NCBI GenBank assembly: GCA_964440525.1
Contig: CAYTTC010000161.1
Coordinates: 1-5,917 of the forward strand
Reading direction: 5' to 3'
Source: DASWJZ01 sp964440525
GTDB taxonomy: Bacteria > Pseudomonadota > Alphaproteobacteria > Rhizobiales > Afifellaceae
Length of the DNA: 5,917 nucleotides
The notes beneath the pieces are model-generated. The model was not told the origin of the DNA and did no database searches. It saw nothing but the letters and a program-made list of their open reading frames with translations. This document shows, in pieces, positions 1 through 5,917 of this stretch (position 1 is its first letter; each line of letters starts with the position of its first letter). Both the position numbers and the translations under genes were made by a program.

Positions 1-143
1 TGGCGGCGGGTTTGCCCCGGTGTTCGTGATCTAACTCCAGCATGTCGGCAATCGAACGCTTCTTGGAGGGGACAAAAGCCAGGACGCACCCGCGGGGTAG
101 TGTCTCAGTGAAATCTGAGCAATCCAATCGGCTAGACCGGCCA
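1..143. other. Left edge, no supported gene
   Basis: The minus strand is free of stops from 238 to the window edge and includes an ATG at 43 followed by LELDHEHRGKPAA. This could be the start of a gene running off the left edge, but the visible part is too short to recognise. The plus-strand frame beginning at 42 has no ribosome site and an unprotein-like composition. Confidence 0.3.
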
Positions 144-180
144 CGAGAGAAGAGGGGGGGAATTCCCCCTCTTCGCCTCG
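144..180. repeat. Strong inverted repeat (hairpin) without T tract
   Basis: A perfect 10-bp stem pairs 149-158 (GAAGAGGGGG) with 165-174 (CCCCCTCTTC) across a 6-base loop GGAATT. A further 4 bp (144-147 CGAG with 177-180 CTCG) continues beyond a small internal loop. It lies after the stop of the antitoxin-like gene. It could act as a transcription terminator or be a dispersed palindromic element. Neither strand has the run of T expected of a classical intrinsic terminator. Confidence 0.6.
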
Positions 181-238
181 CCGTAACTACGGTGAGATGG
201 CTGCGGATGAAATCAAGCCGATATAACGGGACGTCCCG
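181..238. repeat. Two further small palindromes next to the hairpin
   Basis: CCGTAACTACGG (181-192) has 5-bp arms around two bases, and CGGGACGTCCCG (227-238) is a perfect 12-bp palindrome. Together with the 144-180 hairpin they make a palindrome-dense tract downstream of the antitoxin-like gene. The near-repeat GGCTGCGGAT occurs at 199-208 and again at 253-262 in the same orientation, 54 nt apart. Confidence 0.45.
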
Positions 239-270
239 CTAGTCGGGCAGGAGGCTGCGGATAAAGACAT

Positions 271-495
271 TCATGCGCCATGTTTGGCGAACCGCGCACG
301 GACCTCCTTCAAAGGCAGGAATCTTGGATCAGGATCGGCAAGCCGGCGCTCAACTTCGGCGGCCTGCACCTCGGTCAGCCGGTAAGGGCTGTTTGCCTGA
401 GCCTCCATCTCAAGGAGGACTTTCGCGGCGTTTTCCTGCCGCTCCTCGGGCCAAGTCTCGACTCGTCGGATGACTTCTCTCAGCTTCTTTCTCAT
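271..495 (-). CDS. Small antitoxin-like protein (putative type II toxin-antitoxin component, unpaired)
   Basis: A 74-residue acidic/basic helical protein starting MRKKLREVIRRVETWPEER. An upstream in-frame ATG at 531 would give 86 residues, but its extra part (HAGGGRGTIPD) looks unlike a structured protein. The body has an N-terminal helix with a W-P-E-E-R turn, a VLLEMEAQ helix, a YRLTE…VERRLADPDPRF segment, and a KEVRARF C-terminal helix. This pattern matches short alphaproteobacterial proteins found upstream of RelE/ParE-type toxins, where they would neutralise the toxin and repress their own promoter. I assign this by recollection of the family's look, not by a search. The stop TGA overlaps a possible ATG (ATGA), as in coupled pairs, but that frame ends after 11 codons and no toxin is recognisable. 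It may be an orphan or the remains of a pair. Confidence 0.6.
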   Translation of the reverse strand: MRKKLREVIRRVETWPEERQENAAKVLLEMEAQANSPYRLTEVQAAEVERRLADPDPRFLPLKEVRARFAKHGA

Positions 496-497
496 AT

Positions 498-734
498 CCG
501 GAATTGTACCACGACCGCCGCCTGCGTGCACGGCATAGCGGAGAGTGCCTGTTGCTATCCTTGACCTAGCTCGGGCTCCCCGCGGGATGTGCGCTCATGG
601 AACTGACGCGGGGAACATAGGAACCGCTCGTGAGGCGACGACATAACCCGGATCGTTCAACCAGTCCCCGGCGTGCCTGCGATCCGGAGCCGCCAAGATG
701 CCTAGGCTCTCAATGAAGGGCGCTCTCGGCGGCG
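498..734. other. Intergenic region between the epimerase and antitoxin-like genes
   Basis: I see no convincing gene here. A minus-strand frame overlapping the epimerase's 3' end runs to about 595 but has no ribosome site or recognisable motif. CCCGCGGG (579-586) is a short palindrome. No T-tract terminator was found after the epimerase stop. Confidence 0.5.
503..508 (-). promoter_or_regulatory. Possible -10 element (TACAAT) for the antitoxin-like gene
   Basis: On the minus strand TACAAT (five of six matches to TATAAT) ends exactly 7 nt before the ATG at 495. Transcription would then begin at or next to the start codon, giving a leaderless mRNA, and no Shine-Dalgarno sequence is seen there. 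No good -35 hexamer lies 16-18 nt upstream, which keeps the confidence low. Confidence 0.33.
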
Positions 735-1640
735 TCAAGAATTTTCGACCGCGCCGCTTCCCGGTCGTCGACAAGTGGCCAGCAGCTCGATGAGCTTGGA
801 CATCTCGGTCTCGAAATCCGCCTGAGCACGCCAACGCAAAAGCCGCTCAGCGCGATCCGGATTGCCCACGAAGGTCGATACGTCGAAAGAGCGGGGAGCC
901 GTCTCCTTGAGCGCGACTTCCTTTCGCGCGAATTTGGCCGCAGTCTCCGCAAGCTCGCGCAACGTCGTTCCTCGGCCAGAGACAAAATGGATCGGCGGAA
1001 ATCGTTCTCGCTCAATGGTCGACTGAACCAGGCGAAAGAGTCCGTCAATCACGTCGACGATAGACGTGAAATCCAGAGTGGTGGATCCCCCTTCCAGTGA
1101 CATCACGCCGCCGGTTGCGGCTGTCCTGGCGAACGCCATCGCAACCCTGTCTTCATGGTCGTGCGGGCAACCGTAAACGCTGGAGAAGCGTACGATATTC
1201 GTGAGGATTCCGGATGACCCGGCGGCCACCACCAAGCGCTCGCCTTCGCATTTGCTGCGCGCGTATGTGTTCAAGGGCAAGAGAGCATCATCTTCCTTTA
1301 CAGGAAGACGCCTCGCCTGCCCGTAGACCTCACGGCTGCTCGCGAAGATCAGCCACGGTCGTGCTCCATCGATACACGCCTGCAGAAGGCCCTTTGTCGC
1401 ATCGACGTTCACGCGCCAGCAAAGCTGCGGATCGCGCTCGCCCCAGATCACGCGCGACACCGCCGCGAGATGGACGACACCCGTGACCCCGCTCAGGGCT
1501 CCAGCCACTGCCTCCGGATTTCGAGTGTCTTCCCGGGCGGAACGGCGGATGTCGAAGCGGCGCACCGGTAGACCTGAATCTTTCAGCCGCTTCGTCAGAT
1601 GCCGCCCAATCAGCCCCTCGGAGCCCGTGACCAAGATCAT
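735..1640 (-). CDS. NAD-dependent epimerase/dehydratase (extended SDR), nucleotide-sugar modifying
   Basis: A 301-residue extended short-chain dehydrogenase/reductase, close to the usual 300-340 residues. It is a cytoplasmic enzyme expected to epimerise, dehydrate or reduce a nucleotide sugar. TGSEGLIG (5-12) is the TGxxGxxG dinucleotide loop. HLAA (57-60) follows the fourth strand. The catalytic triad is S102 in ASSREVYG, with Y126 and K130 in YARSK. RFSSVYG (151-157) and DFTSIVDVIDG (190-200) match conserved substrate-side elements, and GNPDRAERLLRWR (259-271) matches the C-terminal 'xDxSKAxxxLGWxP' region of the family. The ATG at 1640 begins directly before the first beta strand, with GGGACGG upstream as a weak ribosome site. 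It lies 69 nt downstream of the sulfotransferase/glycosyltransferase gene on the same strand, so the two may be co-transcribed. It could supply a donor sugar. Which sugar is made cannot be told. Confidence 0.88.
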   Translation of the reverse strand: MILVTGSEGLIGRHLTKRLKDSGLPVRRFDIRRSAREDTRNPEAVAGALSGVTGVVHLAAVSRVIWGERDPQLCWRVNVDATKGLLQACIDGARPWLIFASSREVYGQARRLPVKEDDALLPLNTYARSKCEGERLVVAAGSSGILTNIVRFSSVYGCPHDHEDRVAMAFARTAATGGVMSLEGGSTTLDFTSIVDVIDGLFRLVQSTIERERFPPIHFVSGRGTTLRELAETAAKFARKEVALKETAPRSFDVSTFVGNPDRAERLLRWRAQADFETEMSKLIELLATCRRPGSGAVENS

Positions 1641-1686
1641 GTGGTCGCCGTCCCAATTATCTGCGTTCAGCTTGCTACTTGCGTCC

Positions 1687-1700
1687 GGCCGTAGGCGGCC
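1687..1700 (-). other. Short GC hairpin between the fusion gene and the epimerase gene
   Basis: A perfect 5-bp stem (GGCCG/CGGCC) with a four-base loop lies 10 nt past the stop codon of the large gene. No T tract follows on the minus strand, so it is a poor intrinsic terminator. It might pause transcription or protect an mRNA end, or be chance in GC-rich DNA. Confidence 0.25.
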
Positions 1701-1709
1701 AAGCTTAGT

Positions 1710-4700
1710 CTAGAATGGATGAAGTTCCTTGATGAGGAACTGTGGCACGGAGATGCCAGGAAAGGGACCGTCAATCAACGATGGAGGGCGCTTGTAAGAG
1801 CCGCTCGTGATCTCATTCCATACGGCCTGCAACTCGTCGGCATAGTGTCCCCCGACGATACTGCTTCTAAACCAATCATAAGCGTGTTGGAACGCGGCCT
1901 CGCCAATCTCTACCACTTTCTTGGGATGACGCTGAAGTTCAGCGATGCACTGGCAGCATGCTTCGATATCGCCGACCTTGAACGTAAATCCCGTCTCTCC
2001 ATTTTTCACTAGCTCCGGTGTGCCGCTTGGAATCCACGTCACGACCGGCACACACCGCTGCGCCATCGCCTCGAGAATTGAATTCGACATTCCTTCGGTA
2101 TCCGAGGTGAGCAAGAGAACATCGCTGGCTCTCAGATAATTGATCACCTCTTCGTGGCTTTTGCGTCCAAGGAACGTAACGCGCCCTTTCTCGACCAGAG
2201 GCGTCATTTCCGCTTCCAGGATTAGTCGTTCGGAACCGTCCCCTATCATTGTCAAGTGAAAGGGCACTCCTGATCGGTCCAACCTGTCGGACAAACGAGC
2301 GAGGTCCGAAACGCGCTTTGGCTTCTCGACCATTCTGCCGACATAGATCAGGCAAATCGGCTCGCCAGCTGACCTGATTTCCCTCTTACCTTCGATCTTG
2401 AAATCGGAATCAGCCACAAAATTCGGGATGTACCGGACCTTTCCCGCGATGGCGTCGCCGAAATACAAACGCGTCTTTCGGGCGATCTCTTCCGAAACAA
2501 CGATGATCCTGTTCCAGTAGTGCCCAAGCCGCGCTGCGTGATCATAGTGCTCAAGGTCGTCGGCGTGCAACGTGCCGACCACCCCGACCGAGTTCGGCAG
2601 GCGTGGAGAAACTGCGGAGGTTTTTTTGTCGTAGCCCGTGATCAAGATGCAAGGCGCATTCGACCTCAGGAAATCTTCGATCAGTGACCACTGCTCTGGC
2701 CACGACTCATCACCTATTCCAAGGATTGTAAGTGGGACATCCGGGACAAAGGGCTGATCAGCCTGCTTAAGCGTCACGAACAGAAGGCGCGCGTCCATCC
2801 CCCTTTGAACGAGCTCACGAACGATACGCGCGCTCATCATGTCTGGTCCGCTGATCCACCAGTCGCGCTTCGAGAAAAAGATCTTTGGAGCGACATTGAT
2901 GGCTTTAGAAGCAATCGGCGGCTCGATGTTTGCCGTGGCAAGCTTGATGATCTTGTCGGCGTAGTCGGAGAACTTGTAGGTGGTGCGGACCTTCGCCTCC
3001 GCACTCACGCCAAGCGATGCATATTGGTCGGGCTCGCGAAACATGGCGGCAATCGCATCGGCCATCGCGCTTGTGTTTAGATACTGCACAGCGATGCCGC
3101 AGCCACCGGAAATTGCCTCGGGCGCTCCTCCATTGCCCTCGAAGACTACGATTTTCAAGCCGGCCGCCATGGCCTCGTGAACGACACATGGAAAGGGGTC
3201 GTCGCGCGACGTCAGGACGAAGACGTCCGCAGCCAGGAAATACTCCTCAGGATCCGGCGCGGCCTCAATCCAGTGAATTCGATCCTTCAGCCGAAGCTCA
3301 GCGACATCGTCCCGACTTCCTTTTTTTTCGTGCACCTGTCCCTCAGTTGTCGGGCTTCCAAGCCAAACAAAATGAGCATCCAGCGCCGACAAAGCGGCGA
3401 CACGGGCCGCTACTTCGATAAAGAGGTCCGCGCCCTTCCTAAGATCACGGGTTCCGCAGGCGAGGACGATCTTCGCCCGCGGTGAGATACCGAGCCGCTC
3501 TCTCACAATACGGCGTGACACGATCCTGCTTCCCTTCCCGAAGCTCGCACTCAAGAGTCCTTGAGGCAAAACCTGGGAAGACTGGAAGGTGGGATCTGCG
3601 GTGATCGCGGTGAGCCGCGTCGCTTCTGACGGGAACACGATCTGATCCGCCGTCTCGCACAGCAAGCGCCGTGTTTCACTCGCATATCGGCTGAGGTTTT
3701 CATGAATGAGAGATATGACAGGCGTGAGTCCTGTTGCTCGCATTTCACGCTGTATTCTCCAGCTTTCGGCGGAGTTTGAAACAGCGGGAATTGGCTTTCG
3801 TCCGGCCAAGTTTTGGACGAGCCATTGCATGACCTGCTGACCTCCGGAGTATAGAACCTGGTTTTCGTTTACGAAGACATGGGCAACGCGTCGATAGTCG
3901 CCGACAAGCTCCCCGCCAGACTCCAGAAAAAGAAACAGCTCGACATCCGGAAGCGCCGCGAAGCTTTCTATCAAGCGCAGGAGAATCAGCGGCGCTCCCG
4001 ATCTACCAGCAGAGTGCCCTGCGAAGAAGATTACCTGGCGATCGGGATCACCGAACGCTCCCGTCCGAGGCGGAGGCGAACAGTACTTTCTTGGAAAGAA
4101 AAGCTGCTCGTCGAAGAATGCGCGCCAAGGAGAAATTTCCTCTCGTTCAGCGCTCGCCCTCAGCGTTGCGAATCGAAAAGGTTCTCTCCCCTCGTCCCTG
4201 CCGATATTCAGATAGTGCTCAAGCGGATTGATCCCCCGGCCGGCAACGTCCGCGTTCGTCTTTAGATACCATTTCGTTGAAAAATGTGGGCCTGGATCGC
4301 GCCCTTCACGCCAACCGTGCTCCCAATAATGCTCGTAGGGATCGACACTCGCCTCCGCCAGATCGGGGTAGCGCCGAAGGTACCATTCGGCGTCCAGTCC
4401 ACCTTCCTCGCGAAGCACCGCGGGTGAGGCCGCCCCGCGCCCCTCCGCCCTCCCGATGGTCAAATAATGCGCGAGTGGATTGATGTCTCGATCCATCACA
4501 TCCGGGTTGGCTTTCAGATACCATTTCGTTGAAAAATGTGGGCCTGGATCGCGCCCTTCACGCCAACCGTNNNNNNNNNNNNNNNNNNNNNNNNNNNNNN
4601 NNNNNNNNNNNNNNNNNNNNNNNNNNNNNNNNNNNNNNNNNNNNNNNNNNNNNNNNNNNNNNNNNNNNNNCCTCCGCCAGATCGGGGTAGCGCCGAAGGT

Positions 4701-5625
4701 ACCATTCGGCGTCCAGTCCACCTTCTTGGCGGAGGAGGTCTACGGTCGCTCTTCGCAAGCGATCTTCGACTCGTTTCATTGCGTCGGCGATCTTCGACTG
4801 CTTCCGCTGCGCGATCAGCGTAGTCCTCTCTGTTGTGCTCAACCGCAATATCTGCTCGCGCCGCTCCATGAGCCGCGCGATGACAAAACTATAGAGTGCC
4901 TGATCGTCAGCATTCAACGCGAGGACGGCGTCCCTACGGGACTCCAGATTCACCACCTCGTTAGGAACTGCTGAAGGACCAGCATTAGAGCGCTCGCTCG
5001 ACAACACCCCAATCCCAAGCATTTGCGAAATGATCGGGCAACAGAGATCAAATAGCTCCAGCGCGCCGCAGAAAGCGTACCGTTTGATAAGCAGCGCTTT
5101 GGCAAGGTCGGCGTCGGCCCCCGGGCCACCGACCCGGTAAGTCATTCTGTTTTGATGGCCGGGGTGTTCGTAGAAACTCTCGAAGGTTGGGTATCTAGCC
5201 CTGAACTGAACAGAGTCAGGGTTAATTGGCGACTGCTGATACCGGTAGTTGGAGAGTAAGCGGCTGAATGGCTCGCGCAACATGATCAACAGCTGGAAAC
5301 GAGGCAGACGGAGAACCTGATCGATATGAGACCGTTCCAGATGACCTGACACAAAGCGGAAGGGATTACGTTTGTGGGCCGCCATGAACCGGGCAAATGA
5401 CAGGTCCATCATGGCTTCGAGCGACATCTCTTTGCGTTGACGCAGATCCGAGGTGATAAAGACATTCCGACTGGGCCTAAGGTGTTGGTGCACCATGTTC
5501 CAAATCGACGTACCGCCGGTTTTCGGAACGTGCTGGAACACCCAAAGGGTATTTTCGTCATCTTGAAAACGATCGACGAAACTCTCGACGTCATCGCAAT
5601 CGAGGATGCACGACGCTCGGGTCAT
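1710..5625 (-). CDS. Sulfotransferase / tandem-repeat / double glycosyltransferase fusion protein, interrupted by an assembly gap
   Basis: A single multidomain enzyme, probably cytoplasmic or membrane-associated, for building and sulfating a surface glycan. The gap (4571-4670) hides part of a repeat; filling it with the 33 nt found in the intact copy puts both sides in one frame and gives about 1282 residues (numbering used here). Residues 1-300 resemble PAPS-dependent sulfotransferases of the Sulfotransfer_2 type: HVPKTGGTS (32-40) is the 5'-phosphosulfate loop and LREPFSRLLSNY (116-127) the 3'-phosphate site. Residues 302-460 are repeats. Residues about 508-880 and 891-1250 are two GT4-like glycosyltransferases. 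The ATG at 5625 is the first after an in-frame TGA, with a GGGGG stretch about 8 nt upstream. No signal peptide or membrane segment is evident. A proline-containing tail ends the protein. The stop is TAG (1712-1710). An epimerase gene follows after 69 nt. The alternative is two separate repeat-bearing genes wrongly scaffolded together. Sugars and acceptor are unknown. Confidence 0.82.
1812..2888 (-). other. Second glycosyltransferase module (GT4-like, GT-B fold)
   Basis: Residues about 891-1250. It opens with KIFFSKRDWWISGPDMMSAR (892-911), the glycine-containing acceptor-side loop and helix of GT4 enzymes. Further marks are YIPNFV (1043-1048), YVGRMVEKPKRV (1072-1083) and SDTEGMSNSILEAMAQ (1152-1167). 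In the last of these, E1155-x7-E1163 is a canonical E-x7-E motif followed by a PSGTPELV donor loop. All expected elements are present, so this module looks catalytically competent. Its sequence differs clearly from the first module, so it is not a recent internal duplication and may use another sugar. Confidence 0.82.
2922..4037 (-). other. First glycosyltransferase module (GT4-like, GT-B fold)
   Basis: Residues about 508-880 of the reconstructed protein. The N-terminal Rossmann half begins with a strand and loop reading FFAGHSAGRSGAPL (511-524). The inter-domain link is VLPQGL (663-668). The C-terminal half has ACGTRDLRKGADLF (700-713), whose lysine is in the donor-phosphate position. The nucleotide-sugar signature is TSRDDPFPCVVHEAMAAG (783-800). 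The usual E-x7-E pair of GT4 enzymes reads D787-x7-E795 here, so the first acidic residue is aspartate. This may alter donor handling or efficiency. Sugar donor and linkage are unknown. Confidence 0.78.
4264..4406 (-). repeat. Intact copy of the identical 143-nt direct repeat
   Basis: This copy has no ambiguous bases. Its first 55 nt (4264-4318) are identical to 4516-4570, and its last 55 nt (4352-4406) are identical to 4671-4725. The 33 nt between them (4319-4351) encode the ASVDPYEHYWE segment and have no counterpart outside the gap. Beyond both ends the copies differ at many positions, so the identity is local. Confidence 0.93.
4516..4725 (-). repeat. Second copy of the 143-nt direct repeat, broken by the N gap
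   Basis: Two 55-nt flanks identical to the intact copy surround the 100-N placeholder. The missing middle is expected to be 33 nt, or 33 plus a multiple of 252 nt if whole units were collapsed. Either value keeps the reading frame, whereas 100 does not. Confidence 0.88.
4571..4670. other. Assembly gap (100 N), nominal length
   Basis: Exactly 100 ambiguous bases, the usual placeholder for a scaffold join of unknown size. It lies inside a direct repeat that is identical on both sides, a typical place for a short-read assembly to break. It artificially shifts the frame by one base between the sulfotransferase and glycosyltransferase halves of the gene. Any start codon called near 4721 in the glycosyltransferase frame is an artefact. 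Confidence 0.97.
4723..5625 (-). other. Sulfotransferase domain of the fusion protein
   Basis: Residues 1-301. The PAPS-binding signatures are both present: VFQHVPKTGGTS (29-40) after a short beta strand, and RxPxxRxxSxY within LREPFSRLLSNY (116-127). An SGH triplet (93-95) and the HQNRMTYRVGG stretch (157-167) occur at places where Sulfotransfer_2-like enzymes (heparan 2-O-sulfotransferase relatives) have conserved GH and N-x-x-R-x-x-GG elements. These bacterial relatives transfer sulfate to carbohydrate hydroxyls, but the acceptor here cannot be deduced. Residues about 230-300 are rich in charged residues and leucine, and look like a long helical linker leading into the repeats. Confidence 0.78.
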
Positions 5626-5917
5626 CGGGCGGCCCCCAGCTTGCTGGAACCGGCCACATCAGGGGCGAAGATCGCAGCAAGACGGGGTCGGGGTGAAGAG
5701 GGGCTCAAGGACGCATCCCGATAATGCCTGCAATCTAGCGGTTCCTAAGCTTAAAGTCGAATACACACTCTCGCACTGATTGGGCCTACATGGCGGCCAC
5801 GCGTGGAGAAATTTGGGATTGTCTGGGCACGAGCGATGGCTGCTCTTGGCGGACATCGACTTTGGAGAGCTGGTCCCGGTTTCTGAGACAGGTGGCTAAG
5901 GTGGATGCGACGACGAG
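5626..5917. other. Upstream region of the fusion gene and right edge, no supported gene
   Basis: This holds the leader of the fusion gene. On the minus strand TTAGGA and CATTAT are spaced 17 nt apart about 100 nt before the ATG, a very weak sigma-70-like pair. At the extreme right, a minus-strand frame is open from the edge to a TAG at 5788-5786 (43 codons, ending RVAAM). A plus-strand ATG at 5905 with AAGG just ahead runs off the edge. Neither can be identified. Confidence 0.35.

Larger units (their letters stand above)
4179..4722 (-). repeat. Tandem 84-residue (252-nt) repeat region, at least two units, gap inside the first
   Basis: Residues about 302-460. Each 84-residue unit consists of two related half-units of about 40 residues. 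The half-units share a WYLxxxPD(L/V) or WYLxxNxDV start, a (D/N)Px(E/A)HY centre, and a Gx(x)EGR end. The sequences starting LDAEWYLRRYPDLAE and FSTKWYLK alternate. The period is 252 nt, measured from the AGATACC anchors at 4264 and 4516. Unit 1 contains the N gap, so the true copy number may be larger. Repeats of this kind are common next to glycosyltransferase domains in rhizobial and Methylobacterium surface-polysaccharide proteins. I know of no demonstrated function; a spacer or a protein- or glycan-binding role is a guess. Confidence 0.85.

Noticed and set aside
42..242. Plus-strand 66-codon frame at the left edge
   Set aside because: It crosses the strong hairpin and palindromes, has no ribosome site and an unlikely composition.
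618..628. TAGGAACCGCT, repeated inverted at 5737-5747, as an EcfG (GGAAC-N16/17-CGTT) stress promoter or boundary repeat
   Set aside because: No CGTT at the required distance in either place, and an 11-bp inverted match is expected by chance a few times in a window of this size.
595..834. Minus-strand 79-codon frame overlapping the end of the epimerase gene
   Set aside because: No ribosome site and no similarity I recognise; its start lies inside the epimerase coding sequence, whose own stop at 737-735 fits the family length.
1330..1656. Alternative minus-strand frame over the N-terminal half of the epimerase
   Set aside because: The epimerase frame has all family motifs; this frame is rich in Arg, Gly and Ser with no motif and is a shadow.
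3017..3421. 134-codon plus-strand open frame, and similar plus-strand frames at 3879-4265 and 4480-4974
   Set aside because: They lie antisense to well-supported domains, have no ribosome sites or recognisable motifs, and one of them runs through the N gap. Such frames are expected in GC-rich DNA.
1710..4721. A separate 1003-residue protein starting with an ATG at 4721
   Set aside because: The residues before the gap in this frame (MDWTPNGTFG…) are an out-of-frame reading of the repeat. The true upstream sequence is the sulfotransferase frame, and the shift is made by the nominal 100-N gap.
4179..4722. CRISPR-like array
   Set aside because: The repeats are long (252 nt), in frame, contiguous and encode a conserved protein motif; there are no short repeats with unique spacers.

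Overview
The window looks like part of a draft-assembly contig from a GC-rich alphaproteobacterium, probably of the Hyphomicrobiales (Bradyrhizobium/Methylobacterium-like). That placement is an inference. It rests on the high GC, the style of the small antitoxin-like protein, and the 'WYLxxxPDV…NPLxHYxxxGxxEGRxP' repeats, which I associate with surface-polysaccharide glycosyltransferases of that group. A run of exactly 100 N (4571-4670) is a conventional placeholder for a scaffold gap of unknown length.

Layout: all supported genes are on the minus strand. Reading in the direction of transcription (right to left), 5626-5917 holds no gene I can support. Next is one very large gene (5625 to 1710) interrupted by the N gap. 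It encodes an N-terminal sulfotransferase, a tandem repeat region, and two consecutive GT-B-fold glycosyltransferase modules of GT4 type. After 69 nt comes an NAD(P)-dependent sugar epimerase/dehydratase (1640 to 735). A non-coding stretch of about 240 nt follows, then a 74-residue antitoxin-like gene (495 to 271) with no recognisable toxin after it. The left edge (1-270) holds several inverted repeats and no convincing gene.

The main result is that the N gap splits one gene and makes it look like two genes in different frames. The sequence on both sides of the gap belongs to the same repeat, and an intact copy of that repeat lies nearby. Filling the gap from the intact copy needs 33 nt instead of 100. 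That puts the two halves in the same frame and gives a protein of about 1282 residues with two 84-residue repeats. More repeats are possible if the assembly collapsed some.

Together the large protein and the epimerase suggest a small locus for making and sulfating a cell-surface glycan. The epimerase would modify a nucleotide sugar, the two glycosyltransferase modules would add sugars, and the sulfotransferase would transfer sulfate from PAPS. The acceptors, the sugars and the final polymer cannot be read from the sequence.
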